This document shows, in pieces, positions 51,202-60,712 of a stretch of 64,000 bases of DNA. Position numbers and translations under genes: made by a program. The stretch's first letter is position 1. Each line of letters starts with the position of its first letter. The notes beneath the pieces were generated by a model that had not been told where the DNA came from, did not search any database, and saw only the letters and a program-made list of their open reading frames with translations. Source of the DNA: Candidatus Avimonas merdigallinarum (GTDB taxonomy: Bacteria; Bacillota; Clostridia; Oscillospirales; Acutalibacteraceae); NCBI GenBank assembly GCA_904377855.1, contig CAJFGS010000004.1, positions 696 to 64,695 of the forward strand, read 5' to 3'.

Positions 51202-52473
51202 TTACGGGACAAAGTCGAATTCGAAATCGTAAATGCAGACGGTGTCGCCCTCGCTGACGCCGGCGTCCACCAGCGCGTCGATAATGCCGCTGGACTGCAG
51301 GACCCGCTGGAAATACTGCAGGCTTTCGTAGTCGTCCATGTTGACCGACTGGAGGATCCGCAGCAGCCATTCCCCTTCCACAAAATAGACGCCGTCGCGG
51401 CTCGAGACGGTGAAGGAGTGATCCCGGGCGGCGTAGGCGTCCGGAAGGGCGGGGGGCTCCGGCTCGTACCGGAGGATAGGGGGCAGCTTTTGCAGCAGTT
51501 CGGCGCAGCGCTTGACCAGCTCGTCGGTGCCGTGGGCGATTGCCGCCATCATGGGGAAGAATTCGTATCCCATTTCCTGCACGGCGGCGGCGAAGGCGTC
51601 CACCGTTTCCTGGTCGGTCAGGTCGCATTTGTTCCCCGCAATCAGCATGGGGCGGGAGGCCAGTTCCGGGCTGAAAGCCTCCAGCTCCCGGTTGATGACC
51701 GCCAGATCCTCCAGCGGATCCCGGCCCTCGCTGCCCGACACGTCCACCACATGCACCAAAAGGCGGCAGCGGTCGATGTGGCGGAGGAATTCATGCCCCA
51801 GCCCCACGCCTTCGCTCGCCCCTTCGATGACGCCGGGGATATCCGCCATGACAAAGGAAACCCCTTTCGCAACCCGGACCACGCCGAGCACGGGGGAGAG
51901 GGTGGTGAAATGGTAATTGGCGATCTCCGGCTTGGCGGCGCTGACCACCGACAGCAGGGAGGATTTCCCCACGTTCGGGAACCCGACCAGCCCCACGTCG
52001 GCCAGCAGCTTTAACTCCAGCCGGAGTTCGAGGGCCTGCCCGGGGACGCCGGGCTTGGCAAAGCGGGGGACCTGCCGGGTGGGGGTGGCGAAATGGCTGT
52101 TCCCCCAGCCGCCCCGCCCGCCTTTGGCGGCGACAAAGGGCTCGTCCCCCGACATGTCGGCCATGAGGCGGCCGGTCTCGTTGTCAAAAATCAGGGTGCC
52201 GCGGGGCACCTTGATGATTTCGTCCCGGCCGTTTTTGCCGAAACAGCGTTTCTGGCCGCCCGGCTCGCCGTTCCCCGCGGAGAATTTCCGGCGGTAGCGG
52301 AAATCCACCAGCGTATTCAGGCCGTCGTCGGCGAGAAAGACGACGTCGCCGCCTTTCCCCCCGTCGCCGCCGTCCGGCCCGCCGGCCGCGACGTATTTTT
52401 CCCGGTGGAAGGTCACGGCGCCGTTCCCGCCGTCGCCGGCCTTCACCTGGATGGTTGCTTTATCGACAAACAT
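51202..52473 (-). CDS. obgE: GTPase Obg
   Basis: 423 residues. The N-terminal glycine-rich Obg fold (VKAGDGGNGAVTFHREKYVA, GGPDGGDGGKGGDVVF) is followed by the G domain (GFPNVGKSSLLSVVSAAKPE, DIPGVIEGASEGVGLGHEFL, NKCD) and the C-terminal OCT domain (DHSFTVSSRDGVYFVEGEWL to FEFDFVP). Obg is an essential ribosome-associated GTPase of 50S assembly and stress signalling. ATG at 52473 (MFVDKATIQVKAG) has AGAAGGGAA upstream; the frame extends upstream but into intergenic sequence. Confidence 0.97.
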   Translation of the reverse strand: MFVDKATIQVKAGDGGNGAVTFHREKYVAAGGPDGGDGGKGGDVVFLADDGLNTLVDFRYRRKFSAGNGEPGGQKRCFGKNGRDEIIKVPRGTLIFDNETGRLMADMSGDEPFVAAKGGRGGWGNSHFATPTRQVPRFAKPGVPGQALELRLELKLLADVGLVGFPNVGKSSLLSVVSAAKPEIANYHFTTLSPVLGVVRVAKGVSFVMADIPGVIEGASEGVGLGHEFLRHIDRCRLLVHVVDVSGSEGRDPLEDLAVINRELEAFSPELASRPMLIAGNKCDLTDQETVDAFAAAVQEMGYEFFPMMAAIAHGTDELVKRCAELLQKLPPILRYEPEPPALPDAYAARDHSFTVSSRDGVYFVEGEWLLRILQSVNMDDYESLQYFQRVLQSSGIIDALVDAGVSEGDTVCIYDFEFDFVP

Positions 52474-52696
52474 AGCTTCCCTTCTTTCCCCTGTCCATCC
52501 TTTGTCCGTTCTCTGTCCGTCCGCCGCCCGCGGCCGGTGCGTTTTATCCGGCGATGCTTTGCGGCGGCGCCAAAAAGCGGCCGGCCGGACAGCCGCTCCG
52601 GCTCCTGCGCCGGCCCGGCCCTGAATCCCGCCGGTGCTTTCCCGGCCGCTTTTCCCCGCGGAGAGCCCGCCCTTATCCTGCCCGGGAAAATGAAAA

Positions 52697-52723
52697 ATCC
52701 CCGCCGGTTTCCGCGGCGGGGAT
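52697..52723 (-). terminator. Terminator of the rplU-prp-rpmA operon
   Basis: ATCCCCGCCG / CGGCGGGGAT, 10 pairs, followed on the minus strand by TTTTT. It separates rpmA from obgE; the gap 52474-52696 has only a weak promoter-like TTGGCG ... GATAAA on the minus strand. Confidence 0.88.
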
Positions 52724-52761
52724 GTCCTCCGCCGCACAGGTTGGGGCGGAAAACCGTTTTC

Positions 52762-53043
52762 TTACTGTTCCGCGTAAACGCTGACGCGCTTGCGGTCCTT
52801 GCCGACCCGCTCGAAACGGACCTTCCCGTCCACCAGCGCAAACAGCGTATCATCGGACCCGATCCCGACGTTGTTGCCGGGGTGGATGTGGGTGCCGCGC
52901 TGACGCACCAGGATATTGCCGGCCAGGACGAACTGCCCGTCCGCCCGCTTAACGCCCAGGCGCTTGGACTCGGAATCACGGCCGTTTTTGGTGGAGCCGA
53001 CGCCCTTTTTGTGGGCGAACAGCTGAATGTTTATCTGCAGCAT
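52762..53043 (-). CDS. rpmA: 50S ribosomal protein L27, with cleavable N-terminal extension
   Basis: 93 residues. MLQINIQLF is the Firmicutes extension; cleavage after Phe9 exposes [20 protein letters not shown], which reaches the peptidyl-transferase centre. The remainder ([20 protein letters not shown]) is standard L27. The processing enzyme Prp is encoded 6 bases upstream. Confidence 0.97.
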   Translation of the reverse strand: MLQINIQLFAHKKGVGSTKNGRDSESKRLGVKRADGQFVLAGNILVRQRGTHIHPGNNVGIGSDDTLFALVDGKVRFERVGKDRKRVSVYAEQ

Positions 53044-53049
53044 GGAAAC

Positions 53050-53367
53050 TTACACCTCCGTAATACTCACTTGAATGTTGTAGGGATACTGCTTTTGCAG
53101 TTCGCTCAGATGCAGAAGAAAGCCTTCCATCAGTTCCCGGCACCGGGCCGCGTCCCCTTCCGGCAGCATCACCGAAAGGAAGCCGTCCCGTACCGACACG
53201 TCGGCTGGGAGGCGATAAACCTCCGTCAGGGTGTTGGCCGTCATATACGCTGCAGAGGATACCGCCGCGCACACGATGTCTTCCCCCGCCGTCCCTGTCC
53301 CGGCGTGGCCGGAGAGGGTGAAGCCGGTCAGCGTGCCGCCTTTCCGGAAGAACTCACTCCGCGTCAT
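53050..53367 (-). CDS. prp: Ribosomal processing cysteine protease Prp
   Basis: 105 residues. [20 protein letters not shown] carries the catalytic His (GHAG) and Cys (DIVCAAVS), followed by [13 protein letters not shown]. The protease removes the first nine residues of L27. It sits between rplU and rpmA as in other Firmicutes and overlaps the end of rplU by 14 bases. Confidence 0.94.
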   Translation of the reverse strand: MTRSEFFRKGGTLTGFTLSGHAGTGTAGEDIVCAAVSSAAYMTANTLTEVYRLPADVSVRDGFLSVMLPEGDAARCRELMEGFLLHLSELQKQYPYNIQVSITEV

Positions 53368-53701
53368 CGGCCTTTGCCGCTTTGGGGGCTCTCGCGTGGA
53401 CCGCTTCGATCTGCACCTTGGTGTAGGGCTGGCGATGGCCCATCTTGCGTTTGCTGCCCTTCTTCGGACGATAGGTGAAAACCGTGATCTTCTTGCCCTT
53501 GCCGTTTTTCAGCACACGGGCTTCCACGCTCGCGCCCTTGAGGTACGGAGCGCCGATTTTCAGTTCCTTGTCGTTGTGCAGAGCGACAACCTTGTCAAAG
53601 GTGACGGAGGTTTCCTCGGCCGCATCCAGCTTTTCAATGTAGAGGACATCGCCGTTCTCCACCTTGTACTGTTTGCCGCCGGTTTCAATAATGGCGTACA
53701 T
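53354..53701 (-). CDS. rplU: 50S ribosomal protein L21
   Basis: 115 residues. [20 protein letters not shown] opens the typical L21 fold and [20 protein letters not shown] with [14 protein letters not shown] closes it; an Ala/Asp-rich tail follows. ATG at 53701 is chosen over a start four codons upstream because the family begins MYA and the AGGTG site is well spaced. Confidence 0.97.
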   Translation of the reverse strand: MYAIIETGGKQYKVENGDVLYIEKLDAAEETSVTFDKVVALHNDKELKIGAPYLKGASVEARVLKNGKGKKITVFTYRPKKGSKRKMGHRQPYTKVQIEAVHARAPKAAKADDAE

Positions 53702-53797
53702 GGAATGAGGCACCTGCCTTTTTCTTAAGACTCGCTGCCGGAAGGCGGGACGGCGCCGGAAGGGGCTGTCCGCTTATAAGCCCGGGGCATGCGGCAA
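53702..53797 (-). promoter_or_regulatory. Probable L21 leader
   Basis: About 95 bases of leader RNA with several hairpins (GGGC/GCGG arms) and, near the end, GAGTCTTAAGAAAAAGGCAG followed by GTGC just before the start. This resembles the end of the known Firmicutes L21 leader, which binds the product for autoregulation. Identification is from memory of the motif. Confidence 0.55.
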
Positions 53798-53802
53798 CCG
53801 CT

Positions 53803-53831
53803 ATTTTACCATGAAAAGGAGGCCTTGTCAA
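53803..53831 (-). promoter_or_regulatory. rplU promoter
   Basis: On the minus strand TTGACA (53826-53831), 17 bases, TAAAAT (53803-53808). Confidence 0.85.
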
Positions 53832-53999
53832 GCATCCGGCGAGGGGGCTTTTGACAAAAAGGGCGGATACAGGCCGGGTTTTCCCCTCCGTCCCGGATCC
53901 GCCCAGGGAAACCGCCGCCGAATCAAGTCCGCGGCCTCCCATTTTCCTCTGTTTCCCTATATGGCTGAGGGAGGCCTCCCCCTGCCGCGCCGCCGCTCT

Positions 54000-54620
54000 T
54001 TAATGCTGCCGGCGGTATGCCGTCACAAAATCCCGGCAGAGCGCGACCGTCCCCTCTATCCCGAGGGCGGCGCTGTTTATGGAGAGGTGGTAATTTCTCG
54101 CATCCCCCCATTTGACGGAGGTGTAATGGTTGTAATACGAGGCGCGGCGCTTATCGGTCTTGGCGATTTTCGCCTCCGCCTCCTTTTCCGGCACGCCGTA
54201 CTCTTTGATAATCCGTTCGATCCGGCTGTCCAGATCGGCGTGGATAAAGAAATGCAGGGCGCCCGGCCGTTCCCTGAGCACGTAGTTGGAGCACCGCCCC
54301 ACGATAACGCAGGGGCCTTCGGCCGCGATTTTCCGGATGGCGTCGAACTGCGCGAGGAAAAGCCGATCGCTCAGCGGCATCCCCACGCCGCCCACCATCC
54401 CGGTCAGCCCGCCGGTGGACAGGGTGTACAGAAGGCTGCTCGGGGCCTGATCCTCCGCCGCCTCCAGCACTTCGGGGCTGAGCCCGCTGTCGGCCGCCGC
54501 GCGGGTAATCAAATCCTTGTCGTAAAAGGGCAGCCCCAGTTCCTCGGCCAGGCGTTTGCCGATGAGCCGCCCCCCGCTTCCATATTCACGGCTGATCGTG
54601 ATAACCGGATAGGTATTCAT
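54000..54620 (-). CDS. Cytidylate-kinase-like family protein
   Basis: 206 residues. ITISREYGSGGRLIGKRLAE replaces the P-loop in the style of the Cytidylate_kin2 family, with LPFYDKDLITRAA and VIVGRCSNYVLRERPGALHF next. KTDKRRASYYNHYTSVKWGD is characteristic of that family, which is widespread in Clostridia but of unproved function; it is distinct from Cmk. ATG at 54620 follows AAAGGAGG. It has its own strong promoter and is divergent from icd. Confidence 0.88.
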   Translation of the reverse strand: MNTYPVITISREYGSGGRLIGKRLAEELGLPFYDKDLITRAAADSGLSPEVLEAAEDQAPSSLLYTLSTGGLTGMVGGVGMPLSDRLFLAQFDAIRKIAAEGPCVIVGRCSNYVLRERPGALHFFIHADLDSRIERIIKEYGVPEKEAEAKIAKTDKRRASYYNHYTSVKWGDARNYHLSINSAALGIEGTVALCRDFVTAYRRQH

Positions 54621-54671
54621 ATGGTCCTGCCTCCTTTAAACCAGGCTGATTCGGCCTTTTTGTATAATAAT

Positions 54672-54700
54672 AGTATATATTAATACGAAAATTTTGTCAA
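54672..54700 (-). promoter_or_regulatory. Promoter of the kinase-like gene
   Basis: On the minus strand TTGACA (54695-54700), 17 AT-rich bases, TATACT (54672-54677). Confidence 0.85.
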
Positions 54701-54776
54701 TAAAAGGAACAAGGCTTTTAAAATTTATCCATTTCCTGCCCTGCCTACTTATCCCCGCTTTTTTGAAAGCCGGGAA

Positions 54777-54806
54777 TTGCCATGGGCCGGCGGAATGTGC
54801 TATAAT
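54777..54806 (+). promoter_or_regulatory. icd promoter
   Basis: TTGCCA (54777-54782), 18 bases, TATAAT (54801-54806) with extended TGC. The leader of about 130 bases contains CTGCAG-type hairpins but no known riboswitch. Confidence 0.7.
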
Positions 54807-54941
54807 AAAAGGCAAGAGCGCCGCGGGACTGCAGCCCGCAGGCTGCATAAGCGTCCGGCCGGCTTTCCGCAGCGGGACCCGGCCGGGAGGCGCCTATGCC
54901 CGGAAAAACGCATAACGTAAGGAAATGAGGAATTGGCTGGA

Positions 54942-56147
54942 ATGAAAAAGATTGCGATGACCACGCCGCTGGTCGAGATGGACGGCGACGAAATGACCCG
55001 CGTTCTCTGGAAAGAGATTAAGGAAAAGCTGCTGAACCCGTTTGTGGACCTGAAGACCGAGTATTACGATCTCGGCCTGCCTTACCGCGACCAGACCGAC
55101 GATCAGGTCACGGTGGACGCGGCCAACGCGATTAAAAAATACGGGGTGGGCGTGAAATGCGCCACCATCACCCCGAACGCCCAGCGGGTGGAGGAGTATA
55201 AGCTCAAGCAGATGTGGAAAAGCCCGAACGGGACCATCCGGGCTATCCTGGACGGGACGGTGTTCCGCGCGCCGATCATCGTCAAGGGGGTGTCGCCCAC
55301 CGTCTCCACCTGGAAAAAGCCGATCACCATCGCCCGTCACGCATACGGGGATATCTATAAGGACACCGAGTGCTATGTGCCGGAGGGCGGGAAGGCCGAA
55401 CTGGTGATCACCGGCGCCGACGGGAAGGAGCACCGCCAGCTCATCCATGCGTTCCAGGGCGGCGGCGTGGTGCTGGGGATGCACAATACCGACGCGTCGA
55501 TCACCTCCTTCGCCCGTTCCTGCTTCAGCTATGCCCTGTCGGTCAAGCAGGACCTCTGGTTCTCCACCAAAGACACCATCTCCAAGACGTACGACCACCG
55601 GTTCAAGGACATTTTCGCCGAGGTGTACGAAAACGAGTTCAAGGCGAAGTTCGAGGAAGCGGGGATCACCTATTTCTACACCCTCATTGACGATGCGGTG
55701 GCCCGCGTCATCCGGTCGGAAGGCGGCTTTGTCTGGGCCTGCAAAAACTACGACGGCGACGTCATGAGCGACATGCTGGCCACCGCCTTCGGCTCCCTGT
55801 CCATGATGACCAGCGTGCTGGTTTCCCCGGACGGCAATTATGAGTACGAGGCGGCGCACGGCACCGTGACCCGGCATTATTACCGGCACCTGAAGGGGGA
55901 GGAAACCTCCACCAACGCGGTCGCCACCATCTTCGCCTGGTCGGGCGCGCTGCGCAAGCGGGCGGAGCTGGACGGCCTGGCCGACCTGGCGGCCTTTGCC
56001 GACCGGCTGGAGAAGGCCACCATCGACACGATTGAGAGCGGCGTGATGACCAAGGACCTGGTGGGGATGTCCACCCTGCCCGAGAAGAAGGGCGTCAACA
56101 CCTTCGAGTTCCTCGATGCGATTGCGGCGCGGCTCGCAGCGGAATAA
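54942..56147 (+). CDS. icd: NADP-dependent isocitrate dehydrogenase, eukaryotic-type
   Basis: 401 residues of the homodimeric (type II, eukaryote-like) class. [60 protein letters not shown] (substrate Ser/Arg region), [20 protein letters not shown] and [20 protein letters not shown] are all present. [20 protein letters not shown] fits NADP use. It converts isocitrate to 2-oxoglutarate for glutamate synthesis. ATG at 54942; a TTG three codons earlier is less likely. Monocistronic between its promoter and terminator. Confidence 0.96.
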   Translation: MKKIAMTTPLVEMDGDEMTRVLWKEIKEKLLNPFVDLKTEYYDLGLPYRDQTDDQVTVDAANAIKKYGVGVKCATITPNAQRVEEYKLKQMWKSPNGTIRAILDGTVFRAPIIVKGVSPTVSTWKKPITIARHAYGDIYKDTECYVPEGGKAELVITGADGKEHRQLIHAFQGGGVVLGMHNTDASITSFARSCFSYALSVKQDLWFSTKDTISKTYDHRFKDIFAEVYENEFKAKFEEAGITYFYTLIDDAVARVIRSEGGFVWACKNYDGDVMSDMLATAFGSLSMMTSVLVSPDGNYEYEAAHGTVTRHYYRHLKGEETSTNAVATIFAWSGALRKRAELDGLADLAAFADRLEKATIDTIESGVMTKDLVGMSTLPEKKGVNTFEFLDAIAARLAAE

Positions 56148-56161
56148 AGACGGCTCCTGGA

Positions 56162-56193
56162 GGCGCCGCGGAGTCTGCTCCGCGGCGCCTTTT
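56162..56193 (+). terminator. icd terminator
   Basis: GGCGCCGCGGAG / CTCCGCGGCGCC, 12 pairs, 4-base loop, then TTTT. Confidence 0.92.
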
Positions 56194-56330
56194 GCATGGC
56201 GGCCGGGCGGACGGGGGCGGGCCACTTCTTGTCCGGGGTATGGAATGGAAGAATCCGGCATATACTAAAGGGACGCGGGAGGCAGGGACGGGGCGCGAAA
56301 CGAAAAATCCCCGCGGAAGGCGGGCCGGGT

Positions 56331-56359
56331 TTGCTTTTTTACCGAGGCTATGGTATACT
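56331..56359 (+). promoter_or_regulatory. Promoter of the hydrolase-murF-ddl unit
   Basis: TTGCTT (56331-56336), 17 bases, TATACT (56354-56359), followed by a 56-base leader. Confidence 0.7.
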
Positions 56360-56414
56360 TTTCCGTTGTATATTGTATATGCCGCGGCAAAACGGCCGGG
56401 GAGGAGGGAAGCCC

Positions 56415-57152
56415 ATGGAGACCACGATCGGCGGACGGCGGGTGCGCTATATCGACGAGGGGGAGGGGACGGAGGTCCTGCTCCTGCACGGCTGGGGGGC
56501 GCCGGCCGAGACCTACCGCCTGATTATCGACCATTTGAAGCCCCGCTGCCGGGTGGTCGCGCCCGACCTGCCGGGCTTTGGCGGCAGCGAGGAACCCGAG
56601 CGGCCCTGGGCGGTGGACGATTACGTGGACTTCGTCCTCCGGTTCGCCGCGGCGGTGGGGCTGACCTCCCCGGTGCTGATCGGCCATTCCAACGGCGGGC
56701 GGATCCTTATCAAGCTGGCCTCCCGGCGGGAGCTGCCCTTTTCCATACCGAAGATGATCCTTATGGATGCGGCGGGGATCAAGCGGCGGCACGGCCCGGG
56801 CTATTATATAAAGGTATATTCCTATAAGGCGGCGAAGCATCTGCTGCCTTCCCTGGCGGAAAAGATGCGGGGGAAGGTCGGCTCGTCCGACTACAAAAAC
56901 GCCAGCCCGGTGATGCGGCAGACCATGGTGCTCGCCTTGAACGAGGATTTGACCCCGCTGCTGCCCGCCATCCCGGTCCCCACCCTGCTGATTTGGGGGG
57001 AGAACGATACCGCCACCCCCCTGTCCGATGGGCAGAAGATGGAAAAGGCCATCCCCGGCGCAGGCCTGGTGGTGCTTAAGGGGGCGGGGCATTTCGCTTT
57101 TGCCGAACGGTGGGGCCAGTGCAGCCGGGTGCTGGATTCGTTTATCGGATAG
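56415..57152 (+). CDS. Alpha/beta-fold hydrolase
   Basis: 245 residues. LLLHGWGAPAETYRLIIDHL (oxyanion region), nucleophile elbow IGHSNGGR, acid in LLIWGENDTATP and His in LKGAGHFAFAER complete the triad. The substrate is unknown. ATG at 56415 after GGAGGAGGGAAG. It precedes the murF-like gene by 30 bases, so a link to envelope precursors is possible but inferred from position only. Confidence 0.88.
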   Translation: METTIGGRRVRYIDEGEGTEVLLLHGWGAPAETYRLIIDHLKPRCRVVAPDLPGFGGSEEPERPWAVDDYVDFVLRFAAAVGLTSPVLIGHSNGGRILIKLASRRELPFSIPKMILMDAAGIKRRHGPGYYIKVYSYKAAKHLLPSLAEKMRGKVGSSDYKNASPVMRQTMVLALNEDLTPLLPAIPVPTLLIWGENDTATPLSDGQKMEKAIPGAGLVVLKGAGHFAFAERWGQCSRVLDSFIG

Positions 57153-57182
57153 GCCCGAGTATTCTTTGAGGGAGACGCGCCA

Positions 57183-58763
57183 ATGACCACGATACTGACT
57201 GTTGCAGCCACCGTGCTGCTTTTTGCGGCTTATGCGCTGGACTGCGCGGTGCTGACGCTGTATTTCGTCCATATGCTCCAGCTCAATTCCTACCGGCCGG
57301 AGCGGTATGTTCGCTGGATGAAGGAAAACCGCGCCCTCCTTATCAGCAAAATGGGATGGATGGCGCTTGCGTTCGCAGCGGTCGCGGCCTATCTGCTCAC
57401 GCCCACCGATTGGCGGGTGCGGGGGGCCTGCGCCGCGCTGCTGGCAATCCATTTTTTCCTGAACCTGCCCAAGAAGGCGAAAAAGCCGCTGGTGTTTACC
57501 GCCCGGGTGAAGCGGCTGCTCGCGACCCTGGCGGTGCTGCTGGCAGCGGTCGGCCTGCTGGTGTATTTTACGGGGATGGTGCGGTTGAGCGTATCGCTGC
57601 TTTTCCTCTGGGCGATTTTGACCCCGCTGGTGGTGCTGGCGGCGAATTATATCAACCACCCGGTGGAGGCGGCGATTAACCGCCGTTACATCAAGGACGC
57701 CCGCCGCCGGCTGGAGGAGATGCCGGGGCTTATCACCATCGGCATCACCGGCAGCTATGGGAAAACCAGCACCAAGAATTTCCTGAACGCCCTGCTGAGC
57801 GTGAAATACAACGTGCTGATGACCCCGGAAAGCTACAATACCACGATGGGGGTGGTCCGCACGGTGCGGGAACGGCTGCGGCCCGCCCATCAGGTGTTTA
57901 TCGCCGAGATGGGGGCGAAAAACGTCGGGGACATCCGGGAAATCTGCGATCTGGTGCACCCGAAGTACGGGATGATCACTTCGATTGGGGAGCAGCACCT
58001 GGAGACCTTCCGCACGGTCGAAAATATCGTTAAGACCAAATTTGAGCTGGCCGACGCGGTGCCGCCGGAGGGGAAGGTATTCCTGAACGCGGACAACGAC
58101 TATATCCGCGGCCGGCTGGGGCAGGTGTCCGCGCCGGTGGTGACCTACGGCGCGGCGCCGGGGACGGACGCCGGCTACCGCGCGCAGGATGTTGCGGTGG
58201 ACGCCTCGGGCTGTTCCTTTACCGTGGTCACGCCGGAGGGGGAATCCCACCGGTTCACCACCAAGCTGCTCGGCGCCCACAATATCCAGAATATCACCGG
58301 CTGCATCGCGGTCGCCCATTCGCTCGGGATCCCGCTGGCGGACCTTGCCGCGCCGGTTCGGCGCTTAAAGCCGGTGGAGCACCGGCTGCGGCTGCTCCCG
58401 AACGGCTATATCGACGACGCGTACAACAGCAACCCGGCCGGGTTCCGCGCGGCGCTGGATGTGCTCAAGGGCTTTGAGGGGCAGCGGGTGCTGGTCACGC
58501 CGGGCATGGTGGAGCTGGGGGAGCGGCAGGAGGCCCTGAACAAGGAACTGGGCGGCTACGCGGCTTCCTGCTGTGACTACGCGGTGCTGGTCGGGGAGAA
58601 GCAGGCCCCGCCCCTGAAGGAGGGGCTGCTGGAGGCCGGCTTCCCCGAGGAGCGGCTCTTCGTGGCGAAAAACCTGGCCGAGGGGCTCGACTGGGTGAAC
58701 CGCCTGCCGGCGGAGGGGAAGCGCACCGTCCTGCTGGAAAACGACCTGCCGGATAACTTCTGA
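57183..58763 (+). CDS. MurF-like Mur ligase with N-terminal membrane domain
   Basis: 526 residues. The first 165 residues contain about four membrane spans (near 5-25, 60-75, 80-92, 115-160), which normal MurF lacks. A Mur ligase follows: P-loop GITGSYGKTSTKNFLNALLS, ESYNTTMGVVRTVRERLRPA, VFIAEMGAKNVGDIREICDL, then YIDDAYNSNPAGFRAALDVL. The closest enzyme is UDP-MurNAc-tripeptide:D-Ala-D-Ala ligase. The next gene is ddl, which makes D-Ala-D-Ala, supporting the assignment. A separate soluble murF may exist elsewhere. Confidence 0.85.
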   Translation: MTTILTVAATVLLFAAYALDCAVLTLYFVHMLQLNSYRPERYVRWMKENRALLISKMGWMALAFAAVAAYLLTPTDWRVRGACAALLAIHFFLNLPKKAKKPLVFTARVKRLLATLAVLLAAVGLLVYFTGMVRLSVSLLFLWAILTPLVVLAANYINHPVEAAINRRYIKDARRRLEEMPGLITIGITGSYGKTSTKNFLNALLSVKYNVLMTPESYNTTMGVVRTVRERLRPAHQVFIAEMGAKNVGDIREICDLVHPKYGMITSIGEQHLETFRTVENIVKTKFELADAVPPEGKVFLNADNDYIRGRLGQVSAPVVTYGAAPGTDAGYRAQDVAVDASGCSFTVVTPEGESHRFTTKLLGAHNIQNITGCIAVAHSLGIPLADLAAPVRRLKPVEHRLRLLPNGYIDDAYNSNPAGFRAALDVLKGFEGQRVLVTPGMVELGERQEALNKELGGYAASCCDYAVLVGEKQAPPLKEGLLEAGFPEERLFVAKNLAEGLDWVNRLPAEGKRTVLLENDLPDNF

Positions 58764-58815
58764 CCCGCCGGCGGCGATTCTGCGCATTACCGATTGAAGC
58801 AAGGGAGCGATTCCA

Positions 58816-60012
58816 ATGAAAACAACCGTTGCCGTATTTTTCGGCGGCCGGAGCGTGGAGCACGAGGTGTCGATCATTTCGGGCATCCAGGCCTATGCCG
58901 CGCTGGATCGGGCAAAGTACGACGTGCTGCCGGTGTATATTGCCAAGGACGGCCGCTTTTTTACCGGCGGGCATATGGGGGAGATCGACAGCTATAAAGA
59001 TATGAAAGCCTGCCTGGAAAAGGCGGTGCGCGTCCTGCTCGTCCCGGAGGACGGCCGGGTGCAGCTGGTGCGGTACCCCATGAAAAAATTCGGCAGCAAC
59101 ATCGTGGGGACCTTCGACGTGGCGATGCCGGTCGTCCACGGCACCAATGTGGAGGACGGCACCCTGATGGGGATGCTGGAGATGCTCGGCGTGCCCTATA
59201 CCGGCTGCGACCTGACCTCTTCCGCGGTGGGGATGGACAAATATTTGATGAAGGCCGCCCTCAGGCAGGCGGGGCTGCCGGTGCTGGACGCGATAGTCCT
59301 GGGCGCGCGGGAGTATATGCTGGACCCGGCCGCCGGCTGCGCGCGGATTGAGGGGAAGTTCCCTTACCCCGTGATTGTCAAGCCGGTCAACCTCGGCTCT
59401 TCGGTCGGGATTTCCTATGCGGCGGACCGGGCGGCGCTGGAGGCAGCGATGGACAACGCGTTCGGGTTTGCCTCCCGCGTGCTGGTGGAGCCGGCGGTAC
59501 AGAACCTGCGGGAGATCAACTGCGCGGTGCTGGGCGACGCGGACGAGGCGAAGGCCTCGGTCTGCGAGGAGCCGGTGTCCTCCCATGAAATCCTGGATTT
59601 CAGCGATAAGTATCTCAACAACGCGGACAGCGCAAAATCGGCGGGGATGAGCAGCCTCAAGCGCCGCCTGCCTGCCGACCTGCCCGCGGGGATGACCGAG
59701 CGGGTGCAGGCCCTCGCGGTGCAGACCTTCCAGGCGCTGGGCTGCGGCGGGGTGGCCCGGATCGATTTCCTCAACGACAAGGAGACCGGGGAACTCTGGG
59801 TCAACGAGATCAACACCATCCCCGGCTCCCTCGCCTTTTACCTGTGGGAGGCGGCGGGGCTCCCCTTCGCCGGGCTGCTGGATAAGATGGTGGAACTGGC
59901 GTTTAAGCGCAAGCGGGAACAGGATGCGCTGACCTTTACCTATGAGACCAATATCCTCGACGGGGTTTCCCTCGGCGGGGCAAAAGGCACCAAGCATGGG
60001 GGCAAGGCGTAG
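58816..60012 (+). CDS. ddl: D-alanine--D-alanine ligase
   Basis: 398 residues. MKTTVAVFFGGRSVEHEVSI and SIISGIQAYAAL form the substrate-binding N-terminus; VVHGTNVEDGTLMGMLEMLG, YTGCDLTSSAVGMDKYLMKA, the ATP-grasp PVIVKPVNLGSSVGISYA and NEINTIPGSLAFYLWEAAGL give the catalytic set. It makes D-Ala-D-Ala. The C-terminal 30 residues extend slightly beyond the ATP-grasp fold. 52 bases after murF. Confidence 0.95.
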   Translation: MKTTVAVFFGGRSVEHEVSIISGIQAYAALDRAKYDVLPVYIAKDGRFFTGGHMGEIDSYKDMKACLEKAVRVLLVPEDGRVQLVRYPMKKFGSNIVGTFDVAMPVVHGTNVEDGTLMGMLEMLGVPYTGCDLTSSAVGMDKYLMKAALRQAGLPVLDAIVLGAREYMLDPAAGCARIEGKFPYPVIVKPVNLGSSVGISYAADRAALEAAMDNAFGFASRVLVEPAVQNLREINCAVLGDADEAKASVCEEPVSSHEILDFSDKYLNNADSAKSAGMSSLKRRLPADLPAGMTERVQALAVQTFQALGCGGVARIDFLNDKETGELWVNEINTIPGSLAFYLWEAAGLPFAGLLDKMVELAFKRKREQDALTFTYETNILDGVSLGGAKGTKHGGKA

Positions 60013-60037
60013 CCTCCGGCAGGAAAGGAAAGACAGG

Positions 60038-60310
60038 ATGCAATTTGAAACCGAAGCGGGCCGTTTGTATGCCCGGGATGGGGAAGGCCGCCTGACAGCG
60101 GAAGTGACCTTCCCACAGGTGGAGGAAGGCGTTGTGGAGATTAACCACACCTTTGTGGACGAATCCCTGCGCGGGCAGGGCGTGGCGGGGCAGGCGATGG
60201 AGGCGGTTGCCGCCCTGCTGCGGGAGAAGGGCTGGAAAGCCAGGCCCTCCTGCTCCTATGCGGCCAAATGGTTCCGCAGCCACAGCGAATACAGCGACGT
60301 GCTGGCATAA
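60038..60310 (+). CDS. Small GNAT-type N-acetyltransferase (YjdJ/COG2388-like)
   Basis: 90 residues. VEEGVVEINHTFVDESLRGQ followed by GVAGQAMEAVAALLREKGWK is the acetyl-CoA binding V-motif, and CSYAAKWFRSH the family end. The substrate is unknown. ATG at 60038 with GGAAAGGAAAGACAGG. Last gene of the transcription unit. Confidence 0.85.
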   Translation: MQFETEAGRLYARDGEGRLTAEVTFPQVEEGVVEINHTFVDESLRGQGVAGQAMEAVAALLREKGWKARPSCSYAAKWFRSHSEYSDVLA

Positions 60311-60313
60311 AAG

Positions 60314-60344
60314 GGTCCCGTGGAAAGAAATCCACGGGACCTTT
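60314..60344 (+). terminator. Terminator of the murF-ddl unit
   Basis: GGTCCCGTGGA / TCCACGGGACC, 11 pairs, 6-base loop, then TTT. Confidence 0.85.
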
Positions 60345-60573
60345 GCCGTTTTTTGCCTCCTGCTGTCCGGAACGAGCAGGCGGACGTTAAATAGCGAGGG
60401 GAACGGCAAAAAGAACGATCGGCTCCTCCCTCTCGTGGACGGCAAACGCCTTTGGCTTCATGGCGGCGATCCCCCGGGCACGCCATGGCCCGAATCCCTG
60501 CGCCGCGCCTGTCCCGCGGCAGGGCAAAAACCTACGGCGGAATTAAAAAGACTCCGTGCGATCAAATGGAAAC

Positions 60574-60629
60574 AACAGATACCCCTGCAAACGCCCGTTT
60601 TACGCCGAGTGCTTGCAGGGGTATCTGTT
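60574..60629. repeat. Perfect inverted repeat with 22-base loop
   Basis: AACAGATACCCCTGCAA (60574-60590) and its exact complement (60613-60629). The surrounding 60345-60712 has no gene. It may be the terminator of the GNAT/GH3/ROK unit on the minus strand or an element end. Confidence 0.5.
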
Positions 60630-60712
60630 TTGAATGGCAGTGGCCCGGAGGACAAGAGGCCCGGGGCCGCCGCATGGGCATCTGTTTGCCATGCCGCCTC
60701 CCGGCGTTTCGG

